NCBI GenBank assembly: GCA_946885905.1
Contig: CAMPHL010000031.1
Span: forward strand, 1 to 11,928
Source: an uncultured Pseudomonadota bacterium
GTDB lineage: Bacteria; Pseudomonadota; Gammaproteobacteria; Burkholderiales; Usitatibacteraceae
Length of the DNA stretch: 11,928 bases
Reading direction: 5' to 3'
A model generated the notes under the pieces. That model did no database searches and was not told the origin of the DNA. It was given only the letters and a program-made list of their open reading frames with translations. This document shows positions 1 through 6,183 of this stretch, piece by piece. The translations under genes were made by a program, and so were the position numbers. Positions within the stretch are counted from its first letter, which is position 1, and every line of letters begins with the position of its first letter.

Positions 1-825
1 GGGGCGGCCGATCGTGATCGCGCCGGTAATGGCGATGGATCCCAGCACGGGGGGTGCCTTGCGAAGTAACGATGGTTCTAACGGCGCGCCGCGCGAGGCG
101 CCCAGCAGCACCTGCGCGAGGTTCGTGAGCAGGGGCGGCATGGAGGAGAGCTGCACGTCGCCCACGGTGAGCCCGATGGTGAGCAGCAGCGGCCCCAGGG
201 TGAAGGCGGTCGGCGCGCCGATCCGCTGCGCGAGGAAGCCGGCCATCGTAGCGGCGCCGAGCAGGACCACCAGGCCCGCGGCGTCGAAGGGGATCGTCAC
301 GGGCGCGTAGTCCTCGGTAGCCGAGAAGCCCGCCAGCGTGATGCCCGCGGGAATCGTGCTGATGAGCACCAGCAGCCGCAGCGAATGCGACAGCGCCACC
401 GTGTCGCGTTGCGCGCCATGGCGCTCGCCCACGTTCACCATGTCCGCGGCGCCTCCGGGCATGCTGCCGAAATACGCCGTCGGGCGATCGACGCCGCCCA
501 CGAACATGAGCGCGAGGGCGCTCGTGGCGCCGAGCCCGATGGCGGCGAAGCCCAGGAAGAGGAACCACGGCCAGTGGGCGAGCACCTCCCGTACCACGGG
601 AGGAGAGAAGTAGAGGCCGAGCGTCACGCCGACCACCATCATTCCCGCGTTGCGGCCGCCGGGCAGCGCGACGAGCCGCGCTCCCGCGACCTGGGCGGCC
701 GCCATGGCGAAGGTCGCCCCGATCATCCAGGGCAGCGGGGTGCCGAGCCGGGCGCAAAGGGCGCCCCCGAGCGCGCAGAGGGCGAGGCCGGCCACGATTC
801 GGGCGGCGCGGTGCGGACGATCCAA
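1..825 (-). CDS. AbrB family integral membrane protein, partial (runs off left edge)
   Basis: The reverse strand is open from about base 825 to the window edge and encodes 275 residues without a stop. The protein is very hydrophobic and shows the duplicated AbrB membrane repeat (the family sometimes labelled 'putative ammonia monooxygenase'). Repeat 1 begins near residues 10-40 with a TPLPWMIGATF segment. The family signature GSMPGGAADMV lies at residues 120-130, followed by HSLRLL at 147-152. Repeat 2 begins near residue 185, with APTAFTLGPLL around 204-214. Members are inner-membrane proteins of unproven function, probably transporters or regulators of export; they are not the DNA-binding AbrB of Bacillus. 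No ATG lies near the expected N-terminus. A TTG at 825 (giving MDRPHR) fits family length better than the GTG at 795, but neither has a clear ribosome-binding site. The C-terminus is missing because the window ends. The gene is divergent from the tRNA-Phe gene. Confidence 0.85.
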   Translation of the reverse strand, partial: MDRPHRAARIVAGLALCALGGALCARLGTPLPWMIGATFAMAAAQVAGARLVALPGGRNAGMMVVGVTLGLYFSPPVVREVLAHWPWFLFLGFAAIGLGATSALALMFVGGVDRPTAYFGSMPGGAADMVNVGERHGAQRDTVALSHSLRLLVLISTIPAGITLAGFSATEDYAPVTIPFDAAGLVVLLGAATMAGFLAQRIGAPTAFTLGPLLLTIGLTVGDVQLSSMPPLLTNLAQVLLGASRGAPLEPSLLRKAPPVLGSIAITGAITIGRP

Positions 826-857
826 GTCGGGAGTGGCTAGGGCTGACGGGGAAACGC

Positions 858-863
858 TATAAT
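858..863 (+). promoter_or_regulatory. -10 box of the tRNA-Phe promoter
   Basis: A perfect TATAAT hexamer ends 13 bases before the first base of the tRNA, so transcription would start about six or seven bases upstream of the mature 5' end. No convincing -35 hexamer is visible at 16-18 bp spacing; the region around 832-841 is only weakly similar. The box lies upstream of the oppositely oriented AbrB-family gene, so part of this promoter may overlap that gene's 5' leader. The hexamer is seen directly; its function is inferred from position. Confidence 0.65.
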
Positions 864-876
864 TTAAAGCTTTCCC

Positions 877-952
<76 letters not shown>

Positions 953-972
953 ATTTCTTGCCTTGCCAGTGA

Positions 973-1032
973 GGCGCTTGCACAGCGTCCACGGCGCTTC
1001 CACGGCATCCGCGGCGCTTCCACGGCCCGCCA
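973..1032 (+). repeat. Three tandem copies of a 20-bp repeat in the tRNA-Phe trailer
   Basis: Three head-to-tail units with exact 20-bp period lie at 973-992, 993-1012 and 1013-1032. Units 2 and 3 share their first 13 bases (GGCGCTTCCACGG) and the next base; unit 1 is more diverged (GGCGCTTGCACAG). There is no spacer between units, so this is not a CRISPR array. The units lie between the tRNA 3' end and its terminator and so are probably transcribed with it. A function is unknown. Confidence 0.7.
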
Positions 1033-1084
1033 GTCGGATCTCCTGGCGTTATCCGGTTGGTCGCGTCGCCCGACGGCCGGAAGT

Positions 1085-1102
1085 CGACGGAAACTGCCGT
1101 CG
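1085..1102 (+). other. Hairpin directly upstream of the terminator
   Basis: CGACGG (1085-1090) and CCGTCG (1097-1102) form a perfect 6-bp stem around the 6-nt loop AAACTG. It ends three bases before the GC stem of the terminator. Together they make a tandem-hairpin 3' end for the tRNA-Phe trailer transcript. The inverted repeat is directly visible; folding is inferred. Confidence 0.5.
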
Positions 1103-1103
1103 G

Positions 1104-1129
1104 AAGCCCGCGAATATGCGGGCTTTTTT
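1104..1129 (+). terminator. Intrinsic terminator of the tRNA-Phe transcript
   Basis: The stem AAGCCCGC / GCGGGCTT (1104-1111 / 1118-1125) closes the 6-nt loop GAATAT and runs into six T residues (1124-1129). This is a classic Rho-independent terminator, extended by two A-T pairs into the T tract. It lies about 150 nt downstream of the tRNA and 60 nt upstream of the STAS gene, so it should insulate the signalling operon from tRNA transcription. Confidence 0.88.
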
Positions 1130-1189
1130 CCTCCGGCGGGTGTGACACAATAGGCCGCGCGTGCCACCGCCTGCCATAACTAGAAACAC

Positions 1190-1564
1190 ATGAACGTCAC
1201 ATCCCGGCGATTCGCCAATGCCGTCGTGGTTCACGCGGCCGGTCGGCTCGACCAGGACACGTGCGAGGCGTTCAGGGCGGACCTGCTCAAGTACGTCGAG
1301 GAAGCGGCGCTTGCCGGAGGCGCCATCGTGCTCGATCTGTCGGCGCTCGAGTACGTCTCGAGCGCGGGCCTCAGGTGCTTCATGCTCGCCTCGCGCCAGG
1401 CCAAGGCGCAGCACGGCCGCATCTTCGTCGCGGCGCTCCAGCCCATGGTCGCCGAGATCTTCCAGATCAGCCATTTCAACCTCGTGTTCCAGGTCTTCCC
1501 GAGCGTGCGCGAGGCCGTGGCTGCAGTGTCCGCCGACGCGGCGGCGGCGTTCGAAAAGGCCTGA
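1190..1564 (+). CDS. STAS-domain anti-sigma-factor antagonist (SpoIIAA/RsbV-like)
   Basis: The 124-residue protein is a single STAS domain, the usual size for stand-alone SpoIIAA/RsbV-type antagonists. Such proteins bind an anti-sigma kinase when unphosphorylated and release it once the kinase phosphorylates a serine. The signature is IVLDLSALEYVSSAGLR at residues 46-62, just before the helix FMLASRQAK. S57 and S58 are the likely phosphoacceptor region; the residue directly before Gly-Leu is Ala59 where SpoIIAA has its phosphoserine. The ATG at 1190 has only a poor upstream ribosome-binding site. An MBL-fold hydrolase starts 10 bp after the stop and a PP2C phosphatase follows, while an RsbW-like kinase lies at 5761-6183, so a partner-switch role is strongly implied by context. 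The downstream target is not in the window. Confidence 0.9.
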   Translation: MNVTSRRFANAVVVHAAGRLDQDTCEAFRADLLKYVEEAALAGGAIVLDLSALEYVSSAGLRCFMLASRQAKAQHGRIFVAALQPMVAEIFQISHFNLVFQVFPSVREAVAAVSADAAAAFEKA

Positions 1565-1574
1565 GGAGGCGCGC

Positions 1575-2531
1575 ATGCGCGTGCGCTTCTGGGGAACCCG
1601 CGGATCCATCCCCGTCGCGCTCACGACTTCGGACGTGCGCGACAAGCTCGCGCAGGCGCTGCTGCAGGCCTCGGGGCGCACCTTCCGCAACTTCGAGGAG
1701 GCGCACGCGTTCGCCTCTTCGGAGCTCGACTTCTCGCTCACGCACACGTTCGGCGGGCACACGCCGTGCGTCGAGCTCGAATTGCCGGGCGACGAATACT
1801 ACGTGTGCGACATGGGCAGCGGCGCGCGTCCCTTCGGCGTGCACGTGCTCGCCAAACAGGCGCGGCGCCCGGCCACGATCAACATCTTCATGTCGCACGT
1901 GCACTGGGACCACATCATGGGCTTCCCCTTCCTGGGGCCCGCCTATGTCCCGGGAACCACGATCCGGATCCACGGCTGCCATGCCGTGCTCGAGCAGGCC
2001 TTCCGGCTGCAGCAGTCGCCGCCGTGCTTCCCGGTGTCGTTCGAGCAGCTGGGCGCGAGGATCGAGTTCATCAGGCTCGAGCCCGACAAGCCCCACCAGG
2101 TGAACGGCCTCAAGGTCACGCCCCACCTGCAGCTGCACGGCGGTGATTCGTACGGCTATCGCTTCGAGCACGAGGGCAAGGCCGTCGTCTACTCGACCGA
2201 TTCGGAGCACAAGCTCGAGAACCGGACCGAGGCCGAGGCGTTCGCGAACTTCTTCCGCAACGCCGACGTCGTGATCTTCGACGCGATGTACGCGCTCGCC
2301 GAGGCGATCAGCGTGAAGGCCGACTGGGGCCATTCGAGCAACATCGTGGGCGTCGAGCTCTGCCAGATGGCGCGCGCCAAGCACCTCGTGCTCTTCCACC
2401 ACGAGCCCGCGAACAACGACGCGACCCTGGAGGGCCTGCTCAAGGAGGCGCGGCGCTTCGAGGAGCTCACGCGCGGCGACCACGCGCTCGAGGTTTCCGC
2501 GGCCTACGACGGCCTGGAGATCGATCTCTGA
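1575..2531 (+). CDS. MBL-fold metallo-hydrolase
   Basis: This 318-residue protein belongs to the metallo-beta-lactamase superfamily, in the group starting MRVRFWGTRGSIP that resembles PhnP/RNase Z-like and cyclic-nucleotide phosphodiesterase-like hydrolases. The metal motif H-x-H-x-D-H is intact (H108, H110, D112, H113 in SHVHWDH). Further ligands are visible: H188 (LQLHGG), bridging D209 (YSTDSE), H253 (WGHSS) and H275/H276 (LFHHEP). A GGHTPCVEL segment at 60-68 marks the start of the fold. Two metal ions, probably zinc, would be expected, with hydrolysis of a phosphodiester or similar bond; the substrate cannot be told from sequence. The ATG at 1575 has a good ribosome-binding site (GAGGAGG at 1563-1569). 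It sits between the STAS and phosphatase genes of one operon, so it could be the output enzyme of the switch, though that is inference. Confidence 0.88.
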   Translation: MRVRFWGTRGSIPVALTTSDVRDKLAQALLQASGRTFRNFEEAHAFASSELDFSLTHTFGGHTPCVELELPGDEYYVCDMGSGARPFGVHVLAKQARRPATINIFMSHVHWDHIMGFPFLGPAYVPGTTIRIHGCHAVLEQAFRLQQSPPCFPVSFEQLGARIEFIRLEPDKPHQVNGLKVTPHLQLHGGDSYGYRFEHEGKAVVYSTDSEHKLENRTEAEAFANFFRNADVVIFDAMYALAEAISVKADWGHSSNIVGVELCQMARAKHLVLFHHEPANNDATLEGLLKEARRFEELTRGDHALEVSAAYDGLEIDL

Positions 2532-2563
2532 ACGCCCTGGGGGGCCTGCGCGTCCTCGCGCTG

Positions 2564-4573
2564 GTGCTCCTCGCCGCCCTGTCGCTGTTCATCACGTTCG
2601 GCGAGCCGGCCAACCCGCTGCGGCACGCGGTCTTCGACGGCTACCAGCGCCTGTTTCCCCTCGAGCGCACATCCGGTCCGGTGACGATCGTGGTGGTCGA
2701 CGAGGAGGACCTGCGCCGTTACGGCCAGTGGCCCTGGCCGCGCACCCGCATCGCCGAGCTCGTCGAGCGCATCGCCGAGCACAAGCCGCTCGCCATCGGG
2801 TTCGACATCTTCTTCCCCGAGCCCGACCGCTTCTCTCCCGCGGCGATGGCCGCCGAGCTGCCGATCCTCACGGCGCCGCTGCGCCGCGCGCTCGAAGGGC
2901 TGCCCTCGAACGACGCCATCTTCGCCGACGCGATCCGCGGCAAGGACGTGGTGCTGGGAATTTCCGGCGAGAAGGACCTCGACCGGCGCTTCCCGCGCCC
3001 GCCCGTCGCGCCGCCGATCGTCCGGCCTGCGGGCGTGGACGCGAAGCTCACGCACTACGCGGGGCACATCCGCAGCATCGACGTGATCGACCAGGCCGCG
3101 GCGAGCCGCGGCCTCATGAGCTCGGGGCCCGCGGACCAGGTGATCCGGCAGGTGCCGCTGGTGGCGAACGTGCAGGGCGTGATCGTGCCGCTGCTCGCGG
3201 TGGAGACGCTGCGCGTGGCCTCGGGCGTGCCCGCGCGCCTCGATCGGGGACCGGCGGGGCTGCTGCACCTGCGCTTCGACACGGTCGACGTCGCCCTGCA
3301 GGAGAACGGCACCACGTGGCTGCGCATCGGCCCGCACGATGCCGAGCGCTTCGTGCTCGCGCACCAGGTCCTGGAGCGCAGCGTCAACCCCGAGTCGCTG
3401 CGCAACAAGGTCGTGCTGGTCGGGATCACCGGGCTGGGCATGCTCGACTACAAGACGACGCCGCTCGGGCAGTTCGTTCCGGGCGTGGAGATCCACGCGC
3501 AGGTGATCGAGAACCTGATGAACGGCATTTCGCTCTCGCGTCCGGCGATCGCGCCCCGCATCGAGGCCGCCGCGCTGCTGCTCTGCGGGTTCATCCTCGT
3601 CGCGTTCGTTCCCCGGCTCTCGGCGCTGCAGGGCATCCACCTCGCCTTCGGGCTGGTCGTGGTGCTGATCGGCGCGGGCCTGGTGCTGTTCCACAACTTC
3701 AGCATGCTGTTCGATCCCGCGTGGCCCTCGATCGGGGTGGTGGCCACCTTCGGCACGGTCGTGGTGGGCACGCTCTCCGAAGCGGAGCGCCAGCGCCGCC
3801 AGCTGCGCGAGCAGGCCGCCCGCATGGCGGGCGAGGTCAGCGCCGCGCGACGCATCCAGATGGGCCTGCTCCCGGACCCGCACGAGACGCTCGGCGAGGA
3901 CCGCCGTTTCCGGATCGCGGCACTGCTCGAGCCCGCGCGCTCGGTCGGCGGTGATTTCTACGATTGCTTCATGGTCGATCCCGACCGGCTCTTCTTCTTG
4001 GTCGCCGACGTCTCGGGCAAGGGCTTGCCCGCGGCGCTCTTCATGGCGGCGGTCAAGTCGCACATCAAGAGCGCCGCGCTGCGCGGCGGACCCCTTGGCG
4101 AGGTGCTCACGCGCGCGCAGGCGGAAATCGGCCGGGAAAATCCCGAGCAGCTCTTCGTGACCACGTTCGCGGGGCGGCTGGACCTGCAGACCGGCTACGT
4201 GGAGTTCGCGAACGCGGGCCACGAACCTCCGTTCCTGCGCACGCCCAATGGCAAGCCCGAGCGCATGGGCGCCGACGGCGGGCCGCCGCTTTGCGTCGTG
4301 GAGGATTACCAGTACACGAGCGACCGGCGCCAGCTCGTCCCCGGCGAGTGGCTGGTGGTCGTGACCGACGGCGCGACCGAGGCGATGAACCCGAAGCGCG
4401 AGTTCTTCGGCGTCGAGCGCCTGCGCACGTCGCTTTCGTGGATGGCCGATACCATCGACCCGGACGCGCTGGTGAAGCGGCTACGCGAGGACGTGAAGCG
4501 TTTCGCGGATGGCGCGGAGCCCGCGGACGACATCACGCTCGTCGCGGTGTGCTGGGACGGTCCCGGGGGTTGA
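2564..4573 (+). CDS. CHASE2-domain transmembrane SpoIIE/PP2C-type serine phosphatase
   Basis: Coordinates use the first canonical start, GTG 2564 (669 residues). An extracytoplasmic CHASE2 sensor domain occupies about residues 15-325. Three membrane segments follow at about 334-351, 356-378 and 387-405. A charged linker (406-438, ending in ARRIQMGLLP) leads into a SpoIIE-type PP2C phosphatase at about 440-667. Metal-binding motifs are intact: GDFYD (463-467), DVSGKG (482-487), NAGH (550-553), TDGATEA (601-607) and DDITL (655-659). It would dephosphorylate the STAS antagonist in response to an envelope signal. CHASE2 proteins have a membrane segment before the domain; starting at 2564 cuts it to about 12 residues. 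A CTG at 2528 overlaps the previous stop (CTGA), has GGAG at 2516-2519, and restores a full helix (MNALGGLRVLALVLLAAL; 681 residues), so it may be the true start. Confidence 0.93.
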   Translation: MLLAALSLFITFGEPANPLRHAVFDGYQRLFPLERTSGPVTIVVVDEEDLRRYGQWPWPRTRIAELVERIAEHKPLAIGFDIFFPEPDRFSPAAMAAELPILTAPLRRALEGLPSNDAIFADAIRGKDVVLGISGEKDLDRRFPRPPVAPPIVRPAGVDAKLTHYAGHIRSIDVIDQAAASRGLMSSGPADQVIRQVPLVANVQGVIVPLLAVETLRVASGVPARLDRGPAGLLHLRFDTVDVALQENGTTWLRIGPHDAERFVLAHQVLERSVNPESLRNKVVLVGITGLGMLDYKTTPLGQFVPGVEIHAQVIENLMNGISLSRPAIAPRIEAAALLLCGFILVAFVPRLSALQGIHLAFGLVVVLIGAGLVLFHNFSMLFDPAWPSIGVVATFGTVVVGTLSEAERQRRQLREQAARMAGEVSAARRIQMGLLPDPHETLGEDRRFRIAALLEPARSVGGDFYDCFMVDPDRLFFLVADVSGKGLPAALFMAAVKSHIKSAALRGGPLGEVLTRAQAEIGRENPEQLFVTTFAGRLDLQTGYVEFANAGHEPPFLRTPNGKPERMGADGGPPLCVVEDYQYTSDRRQLVPGEWLVVVTDGATEAMNPKREFFGVERLRTSLSWMADTIDPDALVKRLREDVKRFADGAEPADDITLVAVCWDGPGG

Positions 4574-4637
4574 CCCTCAACCGAACCCCACGGGAAAGGG
4601 GCCGGACGTGGAGTGCGTTTGCGGGGACCTCGAACGC

Positions 4638-5243
4638 TTATCGGACGTTGATCTCGACGCGCCGGTTCCTGGGTTCGGAGATGTTGTCCTCGGTGGGAAC
4701 CAGGGGCTCGCGCTCGCCGCGGCCCGCGGCCGTGATGCGCTCGGGCGCGATGCCCATCACGATCATCATGTCGCGCGTGCGCTCCGCGCGGGCGAGCGAG
4801 AGCTTGTCGTTGTAGGCGAGGCCGCCCACGGTGTCGGTGTGGCCGATCACGACGATGTCGGGCAGCGAGCGGCGCCTGAGCTCGGCGAAGACCTTGTCGA
4901 GCTCGGCCTTGGACTCGTCGGTGAGCTCGTCCCTGCCTTCGAGGAAGTAGAGCGTGTAGCTCACCGCGCGCCCGGGAAGGGCGCTCAGCGCGGCGGCGAA
5001 CTCCTTGCGCACCGCCGATTCGGTGAGCGTGGAGGCGACCACCGTGCCATCGGCGGTCACGCGCTGCGCGCCGTAGGCGGTGTCGATCACGCGGGTTTCG
5101 TCCCCGTGCCTCACGACGATCTTGCCGACATGGCCATTGACCGGAGAGGGCACGACGACAAAAAGCGCCGGGGTCACCGGCGCCTTGCATGCACATCCCG
5201 CGGCGAGGATCGCCGCGAGGAAGGTGATGACGTGCCTCAGCAA
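4638..5243 (-). CDS. OmpA-family peptidoglycan-binding lipoprotein
   Basis: The 201-residue protein begins with a lipoprotein signal peptide (residues 1-16) ending in the lipobox LAAG-C17, so it should be lipidated and anchored in the outer membrane facing the periplasm. Residues about 95-201 form an OmpA C-terminal domain that binds peptidoglycan: GHTDTVG at 134-140 contains the conserved D137, LSLARAERT follows at 148-156 with R152, and the closing motif is PRNRRVEI at 191-198. The central part (25-90) matches no family I recognise. The start is a TTG at 5243; no in-frame ATG would preserve the signal peptide. It lies 4 bp after the FecR-domain gene, so the two are one operon. It is convergent with the CHASE2 phosphatase gene; the 64 bp between their stops show no clear terminator. 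Confidence 0.9.
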   Translation of the reverse strand: MLRHVITFLAAILAAGCACKAPVTPALFVVVPSPVNGHVGKIVVRHGDETRVIDTAYGAQRVTADGTVVASTLTESAVRKEFAAALSALPGRAVSYTLYFLEGRDELTDESKAELDKVFAELRRRSLPDIVVIGHTDTVGGLAYNDKLSLARAERTRDMMIVMGIAPERITAAGRGEREPLVPTEDNISEPRNRRVEINVR

Positions 5244-5247
5244 GACA

Positions 5248-5688
5248 CTAGCGCTTGGGCTCGTCGACCTGCACCACGAATTCCGTGCCGCGCACGCCCA
5301 TGATCGCCGACGGGGTGCGGATCTTCATCGATTCGGGCGACTGCTTGACCATCTTGCCCGAGACCGCCGCGAGCCGTCCCTGGCGCAGGTTGCCCTCGAA
5401 CTGGCCCGCGTGGGTGGTGGAGTCGAAGCTGTACTTCTCGATCGCGAACACGGTGTTCGGGCCCACCGAGACGAGGCTGTTGTCGGTGAAGGTGATGCCC
5501 GCGGAGCCGTCGGCGCCGGTCACCACCACGTCCGAGGTCTGCACCGAGGTGCCGACCCTGGCCGGCAGCTTCGAGGCGCCGCGCTGGATCTCGACCGACC
5601 CGTTCGCGACCTTGACCAAACCGATGTCCGCCCCGCCGGCGGTGCCGGCGAACCCGAGGGCCGCCACGAACATGAACGCGTTCCGCAT
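5248..5688 (-). CDS. Secreted FecR-domain protein
   Basis: The product has 146 residues, with a Sec signal peptide (MRNAFMFVAALGFAGTAGGA, likely cleaved near residue 20) and one FecR domain at about 45-135. Visible features are an SVEIQRG strand near 32-38, GTSVQTSDVVVTGADGSA near 47-64, and a terminal SAIMGVRGTEFVV segment. Unlike the iron regulator FecR there is no cytoplasmic anti-sigma part and no transmembrane anchor, so it should be a free periplasmic protein rather than a TonB-linked iron signaller. The ATG at 5688 has a strong ribosome-binding site (GGAGG, eight bases upstream). It is first in a two-gene operon with the OmpA-type lipoprotein and divergent from the RsbW-like kinase gene. 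Its position inside a partner-switch locus whose phosphatase carries a periplasmic CHASE2 domain suggests a role in envelope sensing, which is inference. Confidence 0.88.
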   Translation of the reverse strand: MRNAFMFVAALGFAGTAGGADIGLVKVANGSVEIQRGASKLPARVGTSVQTSDVVVTGADGSAGITFTDNSLVSVGPNTVFAIEKYSFDSTTHAGQFEGNLRQGRLAAVSGKMVKQSPESMKIRTPSAIMGVRGTEFVVQVDEPKR

Positions 5689-5702
5689 GGTGCTGCCTCC
5701 TT

Positions 5703-5729
5703 CGCCCGAAAGGGCGTTTTTATACGCCC
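5703..5729. promoter_or_regulatory. Nested inverted repeats in the FecR/kinase divergent promoter region
   Basis: GGGCGT (5712-5717) and ACGCCC (5724-5729) form a perfect inverted repeat around TTTTAT. CGCCC (5703-5707) can pair with GGGCG (5712-5716) around GAAA, so the middle arm can choose between two partners. The region is the whole gap between the divergent FecR and kinase genes. On the minus strand it contains TATAAA (5724 to 5719), a possible -10 for the FecR-OmpA operon. It may be a regulator site or a switchable leader hairpin; no regulator is identified. Confidence 0.4.
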
Positions 5730-5730
5730 C

Positions 5731-5736
5731 TATAAT
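5731..5736 (+). promoter_or_regulatory. Possible -10 box for the RsbW-like kinase gene
   Basis: A perfect TATAAT lies 24 bp upstream of the GTG start at 5761, directly beside the inverted repeat at 5712-5729. Transcription would begin near 5743, leaving a very short leader that still spans most of the AGGAGGGG ribosome-binding site. No good -35 hexamer is visible, so a transcription activator or an alternative sigma factor is possible. Confidence 0.45.
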
Positions 5737-5760
5737 GCCAAAAGGAGGGGAAGGCTGCCT

Positions 5761-6183
5761 GTGAACGCCGTCACTACGAGAATGGCGATGTTTCCGTCCC
5801 GGCTCGAGGCCTGGAAGGGCGCCCGCGCCTTCATCGAGGACTTCTGCACGGGCGCTGGCGTGCCGCGCGAGACCTGCCTCAAGACCAACCTCGTGATCGA
5901 GGAGCTCTTCCTCAACACGGTGAAGCACGGCAATCGCGGGGGCAGCGACGCCCCTGTATGGCTCAGCCTCACCTCGGAGGATGGCCAGGTCTCGCTCTCC
6001 TACGAGGACAACGCCCCACCCTTCAATCCTTTCGCACGCCCGACCCGCGAAATGCTCGAGGCGCTCGCCGAGACGCGGCGCGAGGGCGGACTGGGCGTAA
6101 TCCTCGCCCACGGGCTCACTTCCTCTGCCGACTATGCGTACGTGTTCGGCCGCAATCGTATCCGGCTGAAGGTCGCGGGCTAG
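5761..6183 (+). CDS. RsbW/SpoIIAB-like serine kinase (HATPase, anti-sigma-factor type)
   Basis: The protein has 140 residues from the GTG at 5761, which is preceded by AGGAGGGG (5742-5749); ATG codons at 5782 and 5788 are alternatives. It is a single GHKL ATPase domain of the short RsbW/SpoIIAB type. The N box is VIEELFLNTVKHGN (45-58) with E48 and N52, the G1-like motif is EDNAPPFNP (82-90), and the G2 motif is GGLGV (109-113). Such proteins phosphorylate a STAS antagonist on serine and otherwise hold a sigma factor or another target. The obvious partners are the STAS protein at 1190-1564 and the opposing phosphatase at 2564-4573, although the FecR-OmpA pair on the other strand separates them. 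Its TAG stop shares the palindrome CTAG with the stop of the convergent CYTH-CHAD gene. Confidence 0.9.
   Translation: MNAVTTRMAMFPSRLEAWKGARAFIEDFCTGAGVPRETCLKTNLVIEELFLNTVKHGNRGGSDAPVWLSLTSEDGQVSLSYEDNAPPFNPFARPTREMLEALAETRREGGLGVILAHGLTSSADYAYVFGRNRIRLKVAG

Noticed and set aside
14..862. Several plus-strand open frames in the first 860 bases
   Set aside because: They lie on the opposite strand to the AbrB-family gene, have Ala/Arg/Pro-rich composition and no recognisable motif.
973..1032. CRISPR-like array
   Set aside because: The 20-bp units are directly adjacent with no spacers, only three copies exist and no cas gene is nearby.
1141..1149. TGTGACACA palindrome as an operator for the STAS operon
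   Set aside because: Nine bases with a one-base centre occur by chance too often, and it is too short for CRP/FNR-type sites.
1476..2483. 335-codon minus-strand open frame across the MBL gene
   Set aside because: Shadow frame with biased composition and no domain; the plus strand carries all MBL metal ligands.
2504..4222. Long open frame (572 codons) on the minus strand, antisense to the CHASE2 phosphatase gene
   Set aside because: Its product is rich in Arg, His, Glu and Asp with no fold or motif, as expected for the complement of a GC-rich gene. The plus-strand frame has a full set of PP2C motifs.
5761..5790. Loss of glycine in the G1 box of the kinase as a sign of inactivity
   Set aside because: The DNAPPFNP form (in place of D-x-G) is, as far as I recall, common in this short RsbW-like group, and the N and G2 boxes are intact.
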